A DNA stretch of 64,000 nt from Lentisphaeria bacterium (lineage in GTDB: Bacteria; Verrucomicrobiota; Lentisphaeria; Victivallales; UBA1829), in the NCBI GenBank assembly GCA_017456805.1, contig JAFTIQ010000074.1:1-64000 (forward strand). Direction: 5' to 3'. This document shows, in pieces, positions 10,950-20,278 of the stretch. Within the stretch, counting starts at the first letter, position 1; every line of letters begins with the position of its first letter. The notes under the pieces are model-generated. The model searched no databases. It was not told the DNA's origin and saw only the letters and a program-made list of their open reading frames with translations. The position numbers and the translations under genes were made by a program.

Positions 10950-11918
10950 CTATTTCTGAAACCTGCAAACACTGTTCCAGGTTTGTGCAGTGGGGTCGGA
11001 GTAAGGAAAACGATCTGCCGTTGCTGTATAAAGTGCAAGCATTTCACCATCTTCATCAAAGAGAATAAACGGCCGTTCCCGTAAAGAACAGGTTCCCCTG
11101 GTGTATGCTTTCCGGAGGAATTTCCAATCCAAACCGTTGGAGGAAACAAGCTCCACGCCGTCCGCCTCACTTCCGCCGATATCGCCGCGCATATCTTTGG
11201 CAACCATGTGGTAAAGCCCGGTTTTGTCGATCCAGACGAACGGATCTTCCACTTCGCCATTGGGGGCACCGGCACCGAACAACGGCTCGGGAGTGATTAC
11301 TTCAAAAGGATCATCCGGACTCTTTGCACGGGCGGCTCCGACATAAAAGGGACTGAGATCTTTACCGATATACTTTCTGGTTTTGAAAAGCATATAGATG
11401 GAACCATCCGGTTCAATCACAGGCGCGGGATTGGAAACCAGATAACTGTAATAAGTTCCCGGCTTTGTGGTCAGAACCGGCTTATCGGAACGTTTCCATG
11501 GACCAAAGACGGAATCTGCAACAGCCATACCGATCTTCTTTGTGGAACGGGCAACAGTCGCAACATCCTGCCGGTTGTCGTCACGGATCGGAATAGTAAA
11601 ACTTGTACCGATGTAAAAGAGAAGATACTGATTGCCGCGTTTGACGATCTGCGGACAATGCGTCGCACAGCCATCCCAGTATTCTGGACCGCGGGAGGGC
11701 AGAACCACTTCCTGAAACTCAAAAGGTCCATCCGGAGTATCAGAAACAGCCCGGACAACTTCAGAATGAGTCATCCAGCCGGGATGAAAGGTGTGTTCCC
11801 GTTTCCAGCGGGAGGCAAACATGTGATAACGTCCATCCTCACCGCGGATCACAGACCCGCACCATACATAATAGCCTTCCATTTTCAATGCCGGCTGAAG
11901 CTCATTTCCAAAAAGCAT
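10950..11918 (-). CDS. GH43-like five-bladed beta-propeller protein
   Basis: A 322-residue protein of the GH32/43/68 type fold without signal peptide. Repeated blade-like segments are visible: YHMFASRWKRE, YLLFYIGTSF, WKRSDKPVLT, NPAPVIEPDGSIYMLFKTR, EDPFVWIDKTGLYHMVAKDM. The EDPFVW segment resembles the conserved acidic/propeller motif of these families. It probably acts on furanosides or pyranosides of pentoses, or on fructosides; the exact substrate cannot be read. AAGGAAG precedes the start. It lies between ThuA-like and GH78-like genes in one operon. Confidence 0.7.
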   Translation of the reverse strand: MLFGNELQPALKMEGYYVWCGSVIRGEDGRYHMFASRWKREHTFHPGWMTHSEVVRAVSDTPDGPFEFQEVVLPSRGPEYWDGCATHCPQIVKRGNQYLLFYIGTSFTIPIRDDNRQDVATVARSTKKIGMAVADSVFGPWKRSDKPVLTTKPGTYYSYLVSNPAPVIEPDGSIYMLFKTRKYIGKDLSPFYVGAARAKSPDDPFEVITPEPLFGAGAPNGEVEDPFVWIDKTGLYHMVAKDMRGDIGGSEADGVELVSSNGLDWKFLRKAYTRGTCSLRERPFILFDEDGEMLALYTATADRFPYSDPTAQTWNSVCRFQK

Positions 11919-11928
11919 AAATACTTCC

Positions 11929-12600
11929 TTACTTGTTCAAAAGATAACGGATCAGCACTTCCAGATTGTAGATCAAATCCGGGTTTCGGGTACATTCCGG
12001 TTTATGACCGGGGATCAGGCTGACAATTTTCCCGTTGCAGGGGGTGATCACTTCGCAGCACTGGGGCCAGGTCTCTCCATTCACAACAGTGCTCATCAAT
12101 GTCATGATCGGACAAGTCTCTTCCAATGCGGTATAGATTTCATCCTCAGGCAAGGTGATTTCCCGGAGCTGTCTCACCAGCGGATGCCGGGACTTTGCGA
12201 CCTTGATCGTACAGGGTGCAATCGGATGCGTTGAAACTGCCTGACCATCCGGATCATTTCCCCGGGTCCAGCGCAATCCCACGATTTCACGCCACCAATC
12301 CCATTTCCAGAATGCAGCACTGGAACCGTGAAGCAGAAGAATATTGCCGCCGCGCTGATAATAGCGTTTGACCGCTTCTTCCGCCCCTGCCCCGGGATGC
12401 GGCTGATCACAGGTCTCGCCGATCATGTTCAAGATCAGCAAATCACAATCTTTTTCCCAGGTCCCGCTTTCCAGAACACTCCAGTCATCAAGTGTAAAAA
12501 CTGTTTTCTTCCGGAGATCTTCCGGCAGACATTCAAACTGATGTCTGCCGGGATCTGCACCATAATGATTGTCAGAAAAAAAGTAGATCATTTTTCTCAC
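11929..12600 (-). CDS. ThuA-like domain protein
   Basis: A 223-residue protein with the glutamine-amidotransferase-like ThuA fold: CDLLILNM, YYQRGGNILLLHGSSAAFW near residue 85, and a closing SLIPGHKPECTRNPDLIYNLEVLIRYLL. ThuA was first linked to disaccharide use in rhizobia, and related domains occur widely in sugar loci of PVC and Bacteroidota bacteria; its biochemical role is poorly known. The start is either GTG at 12600 (overlapping the preceding stop by 4 nt) or ATG at 12591. Likely translationally coupled to the secreted lipoprotein gene. Confidence 0.75.
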   Translation of the reverse strand: MRKMIYFFSDNHYGADPGRHQFECLPEDLRKKTVFTLDDWSVLESGTWEKDCDLLILNMIGETCDQPHPGAGAEEAVKRYYQRGGNILLLHGSSAAFWKWDWWREIVGLRWTRGNDPDGQAVSTHPIAPCTIKVAKSRHPLVRQLREITLPEDEIYTALEETCPIMTLMSTVVNGETWPQCCEVITPCNGKIVSLIPGHKPECTRNPDLIYNLEVLIRYLLNK

Positions 12601-15155
12601 TTGATATTAATGGTGTAGCTGAATGTGTAGGTCTGTCCCTTTTTGAAGTTCGTCGGGAGTTTGACAGAGATTCCGCTCATGGGAGCAGCGACATCGCGGT
12701 ACTTCAGAACCTGAGTCAGGACAATATTCTGAGAGGTGCCGAAGTCGATTTCCATTCCTTTTCCATTTGCAGAAAGCAGAGAAACTTTCTTGGCATTGAA
12801 CGGAGGAAGACCGGAATAACCTTCAATATCCTTCCGGAACTGATGAGTCGGGGTCACCTTTGCTTTCGGGAACGGAATCACTTTTCCGTCAGCGGAAAGA
12901 GTCCGTTTTTCAGCAAAGAGAGGAACCGTTTCCCACAGTTCTTTCATGACAATATCTCTGGAAGGAGTCAATGTCACGTTGAAGACAAGTTTGTTATCCA
13001 TCAAAGTGACTTTGCGTTCGACTTTGATCCCGGTACGGGGAATGGAGCCGGACATTGTCAGGACACGGTTCTTTTCATCGAAAGAACGAACCGTTGCGGC
13101 ATCGGATTCCAGAACCATTTCCGGATCAACACAGAATTCGCCAGCCGGAATCGTTTCAGAAACTTTACCCCACAGAATATTGGAATACATGGCGTTGTGA
13201 TTGTTTCCGAGAAGTGCAGGACCGCAGCCGGGAACCCAGATAGCAGAAACTGCACCGGGCTTTGCAGCAGCAGTCTGCCATTCGCCATAACCGGGACCAC
13301 GGAAAGCAACCACATCACTGGAGTTGCCTTTGATTGCAGAAATGCCCCAGGTCTGCCACATGGGATAATTCCAGCCGAGATAAATGATGGCATAGTATTT
13401 TCCGGTGTTCACAAAGGCATAGCGTTTTCCGATGGTACGGACAAACGGCTTGGTATCCATTGCGGGCCAGACACTCTTCTGATTTTTGACGTTGTTGGGA
13501 ATCCAGAGATCACCATACCGGATCTGCTCATGCACCGCAGAGGATTTATGAGTGTAGAAACGTGTACGGAAGTTGATATCGGTGGGGCTGACCGTCTGGT
13601 CAAATGCCCGCAGAGGAATGAAATCTCCGCGGGGAAGTGTCAAGTGGGTCTTCAGCTGATAGTAAGTATCCTGATACTTGAGAATTTCAGGCATCGGATA
13701 GATCTTGTAAATCCGGGTAAGATGCATATCTGTTTCCAGATTGTACTCGTTGTCATGACCGAAGCCTTCGCTCATCACACCGCAGGAGGACATACCGGAG
13801 TCCGTTTCCTGTCCGGAAAGGAATGTGTCACGGTCAGGATTGGAACGTCCGGTGCTATCCGGGGTACACATACGGCGGACGTTGAATTCCAGAGATTCTT
13901 TCACTCTGGGGCTGCGGGTGAAATCATAAAGATAAGCAAGCTGTTCAGAGATTTTTGCCCACTGGTTCACACAGGTGCTCATATCCATGGTGTAACGGAA
14001 GTATGCCCATTTTTCCATCAGGTTGACGGCATCAGCTTTGACTTCAGGAGCAAGTGTTTTCGGGTAGCTCTTGAACCAGGCATCCCCGAAACTCCACCAG
14101 TTGCTGCGGAAACCGGGAGTCAATGCTTTTGCACTGAAGGGAGCATCCTGATAAGAATAGAATCCAAACGTGTGAGAAAATCCGCAGAGATGCTTCAAAA
14201 ATACCTTTTCTTCCGCTGTTTTACCAACGACTTTTTTCAGACGGGTTACAACAGGATCTTCATAGTTGGCAAAAGCTTTGGCTGCTTCTTCTGTTCCGCA
14301 GACAATCATCGGAGCGCCAATGAAATGGAACATCGTTCCGGGTGCACTTGTCTTGATGGAAAACTTCACGATTTTATCTTTCGGAGCCTGATCGATTTTC
14401 TGGAAAGTTAAAAACCCATTTCCAGCTTTGACCGTTCCAAAGGGGGTTTCAATCACAGAACCGAAAGGTGCAACTTCTTCCGTGGTGGAGAAGCAGATCG
14501 CCTGAGTTGCAGAGGGCAGATAAAGATATGCGCCATTTGCCAACTGATCTTTATGAACATAAAGTCCGCACTGTCCGGGATGAACCCCTTCCAGAAGTTT
14601 CCGGGAGGGAGTCACTGTGATAAAGTGATCCCAGCAAGCGGAAACGCCAAGACGATAAACCCCTTTCTTGCCGTTTGCAGGAGCTTTCAGAGTCACATAA
14701 CGGGGCTTGATTGATGCCGGATCGTCAAGTTTCGGGGACCGTTTCTTTCCCGGAGGCAATCCATTCGGGGAGAAGGTGCGGTGGTAGGCTCTGTAACGCA
14801 GATCCAGCCAGATATCGCCCATGCCGTCTTTATAAACAAATTCGTTCTTGGTGATTCCGTCATCTTCCATAAATTTCTGATCCACAATATTTCCTTCGGG
14901 ATCCACAAGGAAGAAAAATGCCGGTCTCGGGCCTTCCATATTGATGTTTGCATCGCGGACAGCAACTTTCAGATCAAAGCCGCCGCCCTGCTCATCAAAG
15001 AAATAAAAGGTCATGTTGTCTCTGGGACGGAAAAACTTCTTCGGGCCGAGCATTGCGCCTTCGTAGTTTGACTCTTCGCAGAAGCCTGCACAGCCGGAAA
15101 GAAGAATCCCGGCTGCAGCAACTGCAAACATCTTTACAATGTGCTTGAATTTCAT
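12597..15155 (-). CDS. large secreted lipoprotein, lyase-like architecture (function unknown)
   Basis: An 852-residue predicted lipoprotein: the signal ends in ILLSGC, lipidation at Cys22. The N-terminal third looks like beta-sandwich modules, the middle (about residues 310-560) is alpha-helical with repeated aromatic residues as in alpha/alpha toroids, and the last third is beta-rich, ending in TYTFSYTINI. This order resembles heparinase/alginate-lyase type polysaccharide lyases, but I see no catalytic motif I can name. The next gene upstream (15169-17694) has the same layout, for example the matching segments GAPMIVC and GMPVILC, so they look like distant paralogues. The ATG at 15155 gives a clean signal peptide. 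Confidence 0.65.
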   Translation of the reverse strand: MKFKHIVKMFAVAAAGILLSGCAGFCEESNYEGAMLGPKKFFRPRDNMTFYFFDEQGGGFDLKVAVRDANINMEGPRPAFFFLVDPEGNIVDQKFMEDDGITKNEFVYKDGMGDIWLDLRYRAYHRTFSPNGLPPGKKRSPKLDDPASIKPRYVTLKAPANGKKGVYRLGVSACWDHFITVTPSRKLLEGVHPGQCGLYVHKDQLANGAYLYLPSATQAICFSTTEEVAPFGSVIETPFGTVKAGNGFLTFQKIDQAPKDKIVKFSIKTSAPGTMFHFIGAPMIVCGTEEAAKAFANYEDPVVTRLKKVVGKTAEEKVFLKHLCGFSHTFGFYSYQDAPFSAKALTPGFRSNWWSFGDAWFKSYPKTLAPEVKADAVNLMEKWAYFRYTMDMSTCVNQWAKISEQLAYLYDFTRSPRVKESLEFNVRRMCTPDSTGRSNPDRDTFLSGQETDSGMSSCGVMSEGFGHDNEYNLETDMHLTRIYKIYPMPEILKYQDTYYQLKTHLTLPRGDFIPLRAFDQTVSPTDINFRTRFYTHKSSAVHEQIRYGDLWIPNNVKNQKSVWPAMDTKPFVRTIGKRYAFVNTGKYYAIIYLGWNYPMWQTWGISAIKGNSSDVVAFRGPGYGEWQTAAAKPGAVSAIWVPGCGPALLGNNHNAMYSNILWGKVSETIPAGEFCVDPEMVLESDAATVRSFDEKNRVLTMSGSIPRTGIKVERKVTLMDNKLVFNVTLTPSRDIVMKELWETVPLFAEKRTLSADGKVIPFPKAKVTPTHQFRKDIEGYSGLPPFNAKKVSLLSANGKGMEIDFGTSQNIVLTQVLKYRDVAAPMSGISVKLPTNFKKGQTYTFSYTINIK

Positions 15156-15168
15156 AGCAGTTCTTTCT

Positions 15169-17694
15169 TTATTTTTCAGGTTGAATGGTGTAAACGATCT
15201 TGATTTCATCTCCTGCCTTGAACGCTTTTCCAAGCGTGATCAGCAGAGGTGCAACCGTCTGACCGTAATTCAAATATCTGGGGCCGATTTCACAGAAATA
15301 TGCCTTGTCAAATTTGACAACGATCTTCTTTCCGAACCGGACAGCGGTTGCCATTCCCGGATTGGTGGTCCATGCACCATTCACAAGGAATTCCACAGTA
15401 TGGCCTTTTTTATCAGCCAGGAACGGAATCTGTTCCGCAAAACGCTTGAAGGTGATATCCTTATCGAATTTCACCGTAACAGTCTGACGGATTCCATCGT
15501 CAAGACATTCCGTATAACGGGAGAAGGAAACGCCGTCTGCCTGGAACATACCGCCGCGGGCAAGGATCTTGCTTCCGCCGCGAAGAACCCGGGCATTGTA
15601 GTTCCAATAATCAGGATAGGCAAGTCTTCCATCCGGCAGATCCCCGCGCAGCATGTGGAAGGTATTGCCGCTCCAGTTCATACCGGTAATGAAGGCACCG
15701 TAACCTTCAAACCACAGAATTGCGGTTCCCTGAAGCTGGGTCCACTTGTAGGTGGGCAGCTTGGGATTATCAACCGTCTTGAACCGCTGATTCTTCGTCC
15801 AGTCACTTGCAGTTCCTTTCAGATACTGGAACATATAGTAGTTATTCTTCCGGACCGCAATAAACTCGTTATTGAAATTCCGGACGAAATTTCCGCCTTT
15901 TTCATAGGGGAGTTTCGGATTCTGAATAGGTTCGGTACGGTAACGGATGTAATTGTAGAACGGTCCGAAGGATGCCATGGAATAGTGGATCGCATGGTGG
16001 TTTGCATGTTTTCTCGGAGCGAGATTTTCCACAAAACCGGTGGGGCTTTCCACTTCACGGCCCGCAGCAAAAACTGCCGCACTTTCAATCTCATGATGAA
16101 GCAGAGTCCAGCCTGCACTGTACTGCGCAACGTTCCAGCCGCCCGCCGTACGATGGGAGAAGCTGCTGGATCCAATAAGACGTCCATCCGGTTCGCGGAC
16201 AACTGAGTGAGACATAAAATCATGAACCTTGCGGCAGCCTTCCAATGCTTCCTTATTTCCGCTCATCCGGTAATAAAGAGCCTGCAAACTCTGACCGAGT
16301 CCCTGATAAGTGCCATCCGCACCGTAGGCTTCCTGCTGATATCCGGTCGCCATAAACGGATTCAATTCCGGATCGTTCAGCTGATGAATATAATCTTCTG
16401 CCAATCTCTTGTACCCTTCATTGCCGTCCGTCTCATAAAGAGCATAGTAGCAATAGGGGAAATGACTGGACTGGTTTTCACAGGAAACACGGAACATGCT
16501 GAACCGGTCTGCAACACGTTTGACCGCATCATACCACAATGCCCGCAAGTTGGCATCTTTGATACTCTTCGCAGATTCATAGTAATCTTTAACATGTGTA
16601 ATGTAGGTCAATGCATCGCTTCCGCAGTAATCAGAATGGGAATCATCCTGTGTATCGCTTTCCTTCATCGTCAGGAAATAAGGAAGTGCAGCAATCAGAA
16701 TCCGCTGATCCAGTTTTCCCGTATAGGGGTTGTAAGGAGCTTTCATGCTGTTGATCAATCCCATTGCAGCAACAGACGGGACTTTCCCGAAATTCGGCTT
16801 GGAAGGATCAAGAACCTGGATTTCCAACTGGTAATTGATGTAAGTAAAGACCCCCCAGCCGCCGATGAGACCGCTCTTGTGCGGAACTGCAGCAAATTCT
16901 TTCTTCAATGTCCGGAAATCAACAATATCCACTTTCAAATCTTCCGGCTTCAGAGTCTTTATCCAATCGTGGATCCGAACCTGATACTTATGAGCATAAA
17001 TCGTGCCGTCAGAGGCCTTTTCGATACTTCCGTTGATTCTCCGGGCTGTCGCTGCATCTTCACAGAGAATCACAGGCATTCCGCCCAGACCAAAGGAGTA
17101 ATAGGGAATCGTTTTCGGAGCTTTCGTGCTGAATTTCAAAACCTGTCCGACATAGGGAACAACATTCAGTTCCCCCTTGCGTTTGGTTTCATTGCAGACA
17201 ACATTTCCTTTTTCATCCGTCAGTTTCAGAGGAACTCCAATAAAATACCAGTCAAGCTTTTTCGCTCCTTCCGGAACCAGGAAATATGCTTCGTTGAACT
17301 GATTTACATCAGCGAAGTTCCACCGGCAGCGGGAAGCAGCAACACCATACTTTTTCACAGGAGCAGAAACCGGATCCACTGTAAAATCCAATCCGCTGAC
17401 ACGCATCTGATAGATCCCCGCAGGTGCATTTTTGCCGAAATCGTGCGAAACAACTTTATCTCCGTTGAATTTCACATAATCCCAGAAAACTTCATGTTCT
17501 TCCGCATCCAGGATCTTGACAACTGCCGCACCGTTTTTCGGGGAATTCAGCTTTGCTCCAAGCTTCAGAGGGCCCCCGTCATGAACAAAGTAAAACGCCA
17601 GAGCCTGTGCCTGATAAGGACCTTTCAATGCCCCCTCGGCACACAGCACAGACACCGCAAAAAGAAGTGTCAGAAAATATTTCATCAATCTCAT
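15169..17694 (-). CDS. large secreted protein, candidate polysaccharide lyase-like enzyme (function unknown)
   Basis: An 841-residue exported protein with signal peptide MRLMKYFLTLLFAVSVLCAEG. Beta-rich N-terminal modules are followed by a helical region (about residues 300-560) containing ENQSSHFPYCYYAL and GADGTYQGLGQSLQALYY, the latter reminiscent of Tyr-containing toroid segments in lyases. A C-terminal beta-sandwich ends in KIVYTIQPEK. Catalysis is inferred only from architecture. GAGGTGA precedes the start. It lies 13 nt from its likely paralogue downstream and 12 nt from the small secreted protein upstream, all in one operon. Confidence 0.65.
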   Translation of the reverse strand: MRLMKYFLTLLFAVSVLCAEGALKGPYQAQALAFYFVHDGGPLKLGAKLNSPKNGAAVVKILDAEEHEVFWDYVKFNGDKVVSHDFGKNAPAGIYQMRVSGLDFTVDPVSAPVKKYGVAASRCRWNFADVNQFNEAYFLVPEGAKKLDWYFIGVPLKLTDEKGNVVCNETKRKGELNVVPYVGQVLKFSTKAPKTIPYYSFGLGGMPVILCEDAATARRINGSIEKASDGTIYAHKYQVRIHDWIKTLKPEDLKVDIVDFRTLKKEFAAVPHKSGLIGGWGVFTYINYQLEIQVLDPSKPNFGKVPSVAAMGLINSMKAPYNPYTGKLDQRILIAALPYFLTMKESDTQDDSHSDYCGSDALTYITHVKDYYESAKSIKDANLRALWYDAVKRVADRFSMFRVSCENQSSHFPYCYYALYETDGNEGYKRLAEDYIHQLNDPELNPFMATGYQQEAYGADGTYQGLGQSLQALYYRMSGNKEALEGCRKVHDFMSHSVVREPDGRLIGSSSFSHRTAGGWNVAQYSAGWTLLHHEIESAAVFAAGREVESPTGFVENLAPRKHANHHAIHYSMASFGPFYNYIRYRTEPIQNPKLPYEKGGNFVRNFNNEFIAVRKNNYYMFQYLKGTASDWTKNQRFKTVDNPKLPTYKWTQLQGTAILWFEGYGAFITGMNWSGNTFHMLRGDLPDGRLAYPDYWNYNARVLRGGSKILARGGMFQADGVSFSRYTECLDDGIRQTVTVKFDKDITFKRFAEQIPFLADKKGHTVEFLVNGAWTTNPGMATAVRFGKKIVVKFDKAYFCEIGPRYLNYGQTVAPLLITLGKAFKAGDEIKIVYTIQPEK

Positions 17695-17706
17695 ATATCA
17701 CCTCAA

Positions 17707-18507
17707 TTATTCGGTCACAAAGGTGGACGGAGCATAGATATACTCAGTCTTATCTCCACGAATCACTTCAATTGCAAAAATCACGTTGGAAAGTTTCAGC
17801 TTTTCGCCGGGCTTGAATCCGCTGAAATTATCATATTTCACTTTCAAAGTCCAAACTTTTCCGCTGTCATCAGAGGTCATTTCATAAGATTTTTTGCCGT
17901 TAAGCTGAATCTGAGGCATGGTATATGCTTTGTGGAATTTAACATCAACTGCATCCGCTTCCTGCTGAAGTTTCACAGTTACAACCAGTTCCCCGCCCTT
18001 CTTCAGAACCGCAGGAGTCATATCAACTGCAACTTCAGGAACTTTCACCATCGCCATCTTTTCAATGACAATCTTCTGTCCATAGTAGTCTATCCGCAGA
18101 AACAGATCCCGCTTGGCTGTCATAGTGTGTTTGACAACATACGTTCCCACAGGAACCTTTGTCACAACTCCAAACATCTGATGTCCGCCGGGAAAAGAAG
18201 CGGAAAAGGCATTGTAACCTTTCGGTTTCCGTTCATTGGATTTGACTTTTACAATGAAATAGGGATAATCCGGAGAAACAGGAACATAACGTCCCAGATC
18301 TTTGGCTCCGCCGAATGACATATATTTTGCATCAGTAAAAGGTGTGATCTCAGTTTTGAGGACCCGCCAGTTTTTGTTATCTTTTCCATAAACGGTATTC
18401 CCGCCTTCTTCCACCCACAATGTGTTGGGATCGGGATTCCGTTTGAACTCTGCATAAAGCCCGGAAGCCAATGCACCGACAGTCAGAATAAGCAATGCTT
18501 TTTTCAT
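17707..18507 (-). CDS. small secreted beta-rich protein of unknown function
   Basis: A 266-residue exported protein with signal peptide MKKALLILTVGALASGLYA. The rest is predicted beta-rich with few cysteines, for example FIVKVKSNERKPKGYNAFSASF and VVTVKLQQEADAVDV, which suggests a carbohydrate-binding or scaffold module rather than an enzyme. I recognise no family. AAGGAG lies before the start. It sits between the prepilin array and the large lyase-like genes and probably binds the same glycan. Confidence 0.6.
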   Translation of the reverse strand: MKKALLILTVGALASGLYAEFKRNPDPNTLWVEEGGNTVYGKDNKNWRVLKTEITPFTDAKYMSFGGAKDLGRYVPVSPDYPYFIVKVKSNERKPKGYNAFSASFPGGHQMFGVVTKVPVGTYVVKHTMTAKRDLFLRIDYYGQKIVIEKMAMVKVPEVAVDMTPAVLKKGGELVVTVKLQQEADAVDVKFHKAYTMPQIQLNGKKSYEMTSDDSGKVWTLKVKYDNFSGFKPGEKLKLSNVIFAIEVIRGDKTEYIYAPSTFVTE

Positions 18508-18531
18508 ATTTTATTTCTCCTTATGTTGATT

Positions 18532-19269
18532 TTATTTTCCCGAACCGAAAATGACAGATCCCCAATGCCCATCATTAGAGCGGATACGCATTTCGTTGAG
18601 CGTAAGATTTTCTACATGCCCATCCACGAACACCATATTGGAACTGTTGCCATGTCTGTTACGGGAAATTTGCCGCCCTTCATACCGGCAAGAGAAAATA
18701 CCATACTGATTAGCAGGCGTCAAGTCTGTTTCTGTAAAATAAAAGCCCTTGCCATTGTATAAATAGTTACTGTCAATCGCCCATGCTTTGGATGACACGC
18801 TGCGAATATCTTTTACCTTATTAAAAGTCGTCCCTGCACTTCCTCCCATATAGTTGAGAAGACCGTATTGGGTATACCCATAACATGTAACCGGAGTTGT
18901 GTTTGCCGGACATTTTAAAATACCATTCCGGTATCCGGCTTCAAGATTTTCGGAATATTCGCCGGATGCCGGGGTATCAATTTTCTGATTGATTCCGATA
19001 TAAGTACGGAGAATCACTGTCCAGACGATCTTGTTATCGGACGTTCCACCGAAACCACGGTAGGTGTTTAATTCAGGCAGCAGCCAATCATCATGCTCAC
19101 TGCTGTACATAATCAGCCCCTGTCCGATCTGTTTCAAGTTGCCCTGACAGCTGGCAATATGCCCTTTCTGTCTGGCGCTCTGCAATGCCGGGAGAAGCAT
19201 CCCGGCAAGAATTGCGATAATCGCAATCACAACCAGCAACTCAATCAGTGTAAATTGTTTTTGTTTCAT
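18532..19269 (-). CDS. prepilin-like protein with H-X9-DG C-terminal motif (1 of 6)
   Basis: A 245-residue type IV prepilin-like protein. The leader is only MKQKQ, followed by [18 protein letters not shown], the N-methylation segment and hydrophobic spine. The residue before the cleavage-site Phe is Gln, not the usual Gly. The C-terminal half has [14 protein letters not shown], a canonical H-X9-DG. Such proteins are abundant in Lentisphaerae and Planctomycetes and are thought to be pseudopilins or surface fibres; the function is unproven. It is last of four tandem prepilin genes and is separated from the next by 163 nt with two hairpins. Confidence 0.85.
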   Translation of the reverse strand: MKQKQFTLIELLVVIAIIAILAGMLLPALQSARQKGHIASCQGNLKQIGQGLIMYSSEHDDWLLPELNTYRGFGGTSDNKIVWTVILRTYIGINQKIDTPASGEYSENLEAGYRNGILKCPANTTPVTCYGYTQYGLLNYMGGSAGTTFNKVKDIRSVSSKAWAIDSNYLYNGKGFYFTETDLTPANQYGIFSCRYEGRQISRNRHGNSSNMVFVDGHVENLTLNEMRIRSNDGHWGSVIFGSGK

Positions 19270-19342
19270 GTTTGTTTCTTTCCTTCTGTTGTTTTTTATA
19301 TTTCTGATTGATCTTCCCCCCGGAAATCACTCATTTACTCTG

Positions 19343-19397
19343 TTCCGGTATTCAAAAACCGGAAATGCGGAGACCGATTTCTTTCAAACGATCTCCG
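19343..19397 (-). other. two consecutive hairpins between prepilin genes
   Basis: On the transcribed strand, CGGAGA (pairing across 19368-19397) and then TTCCGGT/ACCGGAA (19343-19364) form two stems in the 163-nt gap between the prepilin genes at 19433 and 18532. Neither is followed by a strong T-tract. They may set relative expression by partial termination or mRNA processing. Confidence 0.4.
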
Positions 19398-19432
19398 TAA
19401 TATCTCTTTTCAACCCGTATTCCCCAAATATA

Positions 19433-20227
19433 TCAGGGCGTTCTGTACGGCACATATCCCCGGACACCGCCCGCTCCGATCAGAACGTTGGGCCAGTATC
19501 CATTTTCAGAACGGTAAAGCATCTCTTTCAACGTAAGGAATTCCACATGACCATCTACAAAAACCATATTGGTTCCCGCATGAAGGTTCCGGCGGATGTT
19601 ACCTCCGTTACTTTCAACGTAAAAGAGCCCGGGACTGTTTGCTGTGGAAGTATCTCCTTTTTCGTTATCAAAGGCAAATGCCTGATTTCCAGAAGAAGGA
19701 TAGGTGCTGTCTACCAACCAGGCTTTTCTTGTGACCTGAACGATATCTTTGAGTTTCCAGACTTCGTTTGCGCTTTTTCCCATATAGGAAGGCATTCCAT
19801 ACTGAACATATCCCAGAGCACCAACCTGAACAGTGGTACCGGGGCATTTGAAAACGCCTGTCCGTTCTGCATCCTTAAACACACTGTTCCCGGAATAATA
19901 ACCGACGCTTTTGGGGAAAGATCTCATTCCAACGTAGGTTGTAATAAACCAGGAATAGGGATCGTATACGTCAGTGTCGGGAGCCATTCCGCGTTCCTTA
20001 CTGGTGGACGGAACCAGATAATCATCATTGTCCAAGCTGTAATTCAGCAAGGCCTGCCCCAACTGTTTCAAATTTCCCTGACAGCTGGAGGAATGACCTT
20101 TTCTCCGGGCATTCTGCAACGCGGGCAGCAACATTCCGGCAAGAATCGCGATGATTGCAATGACGACGAGCAATTCGATCAAAGTAAAACGGCAAATCTT
20201 ATTTCTTTTTTCAAAGAACTTCAACAT
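19433..20227 (-). CDS. prepilin-like protein with shortened H-X8-DG motif (2 of 6)
   Basis: A 264-residue prepilin-like protein with leader [13 protein letters not shown] and [18 protein letters not shown]; the residue before Phe is Arg. The C-terminal motif reads [14 protein letters not shown], with eight instead of nine residues between His and Asp-Gly. The segment encoding the spine is almost identical in DNA to that of the neighbouring gene (20279-21082), pointing to recent duplication or gene conversion. AAGGAAGG precedes the start. It belongs to the array of four. Confidence 0.85.
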   Translation of the reverse strand: MLKFFEKRNKICRFTLIELLVVIAIIAILAGMLLPALQNARRKGHSSSCQGNLKQLGQALLNYSLDNDDYLVPSTSKERGMAPDTDVYDPYSWFITTYVGMRSFPKSVGYYSGNSVFKDAERTGVFKCPGTTVQVGALGYVQYGMPSYMGKSANEVWKLKDIVQVTRKAWLVDSTYPSSGNQAFAFDNEKGDTSTANSPGLFYVESNGGNIRRNLHAGTNMVFVDGHVEFLTLKEMLYRSENGYWPNVLIGAGGVRGYVPYRTP

Positions 20228-20278
20228 TTTTCAGTTTCCTTCCTTAAACTTGCTCTGTTTTTTATCTTCTTGCTCGAA

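Noticed and set aside
12843..14411. Plus-strand open frame (522 codons) inside the lipoprotein gene
   Set aside because: The minus-strand product has a lipobox and orderly domain layout; this frame has none.
16207..18318. Plus-strand open frame (703 codons) across two secreted-protein genes
   Set aside because: It spans the junction of two genes with clear signal peptides and ribosome sites on the other strand; the translation is rich in Arg/His/Phe/Cys without domains.
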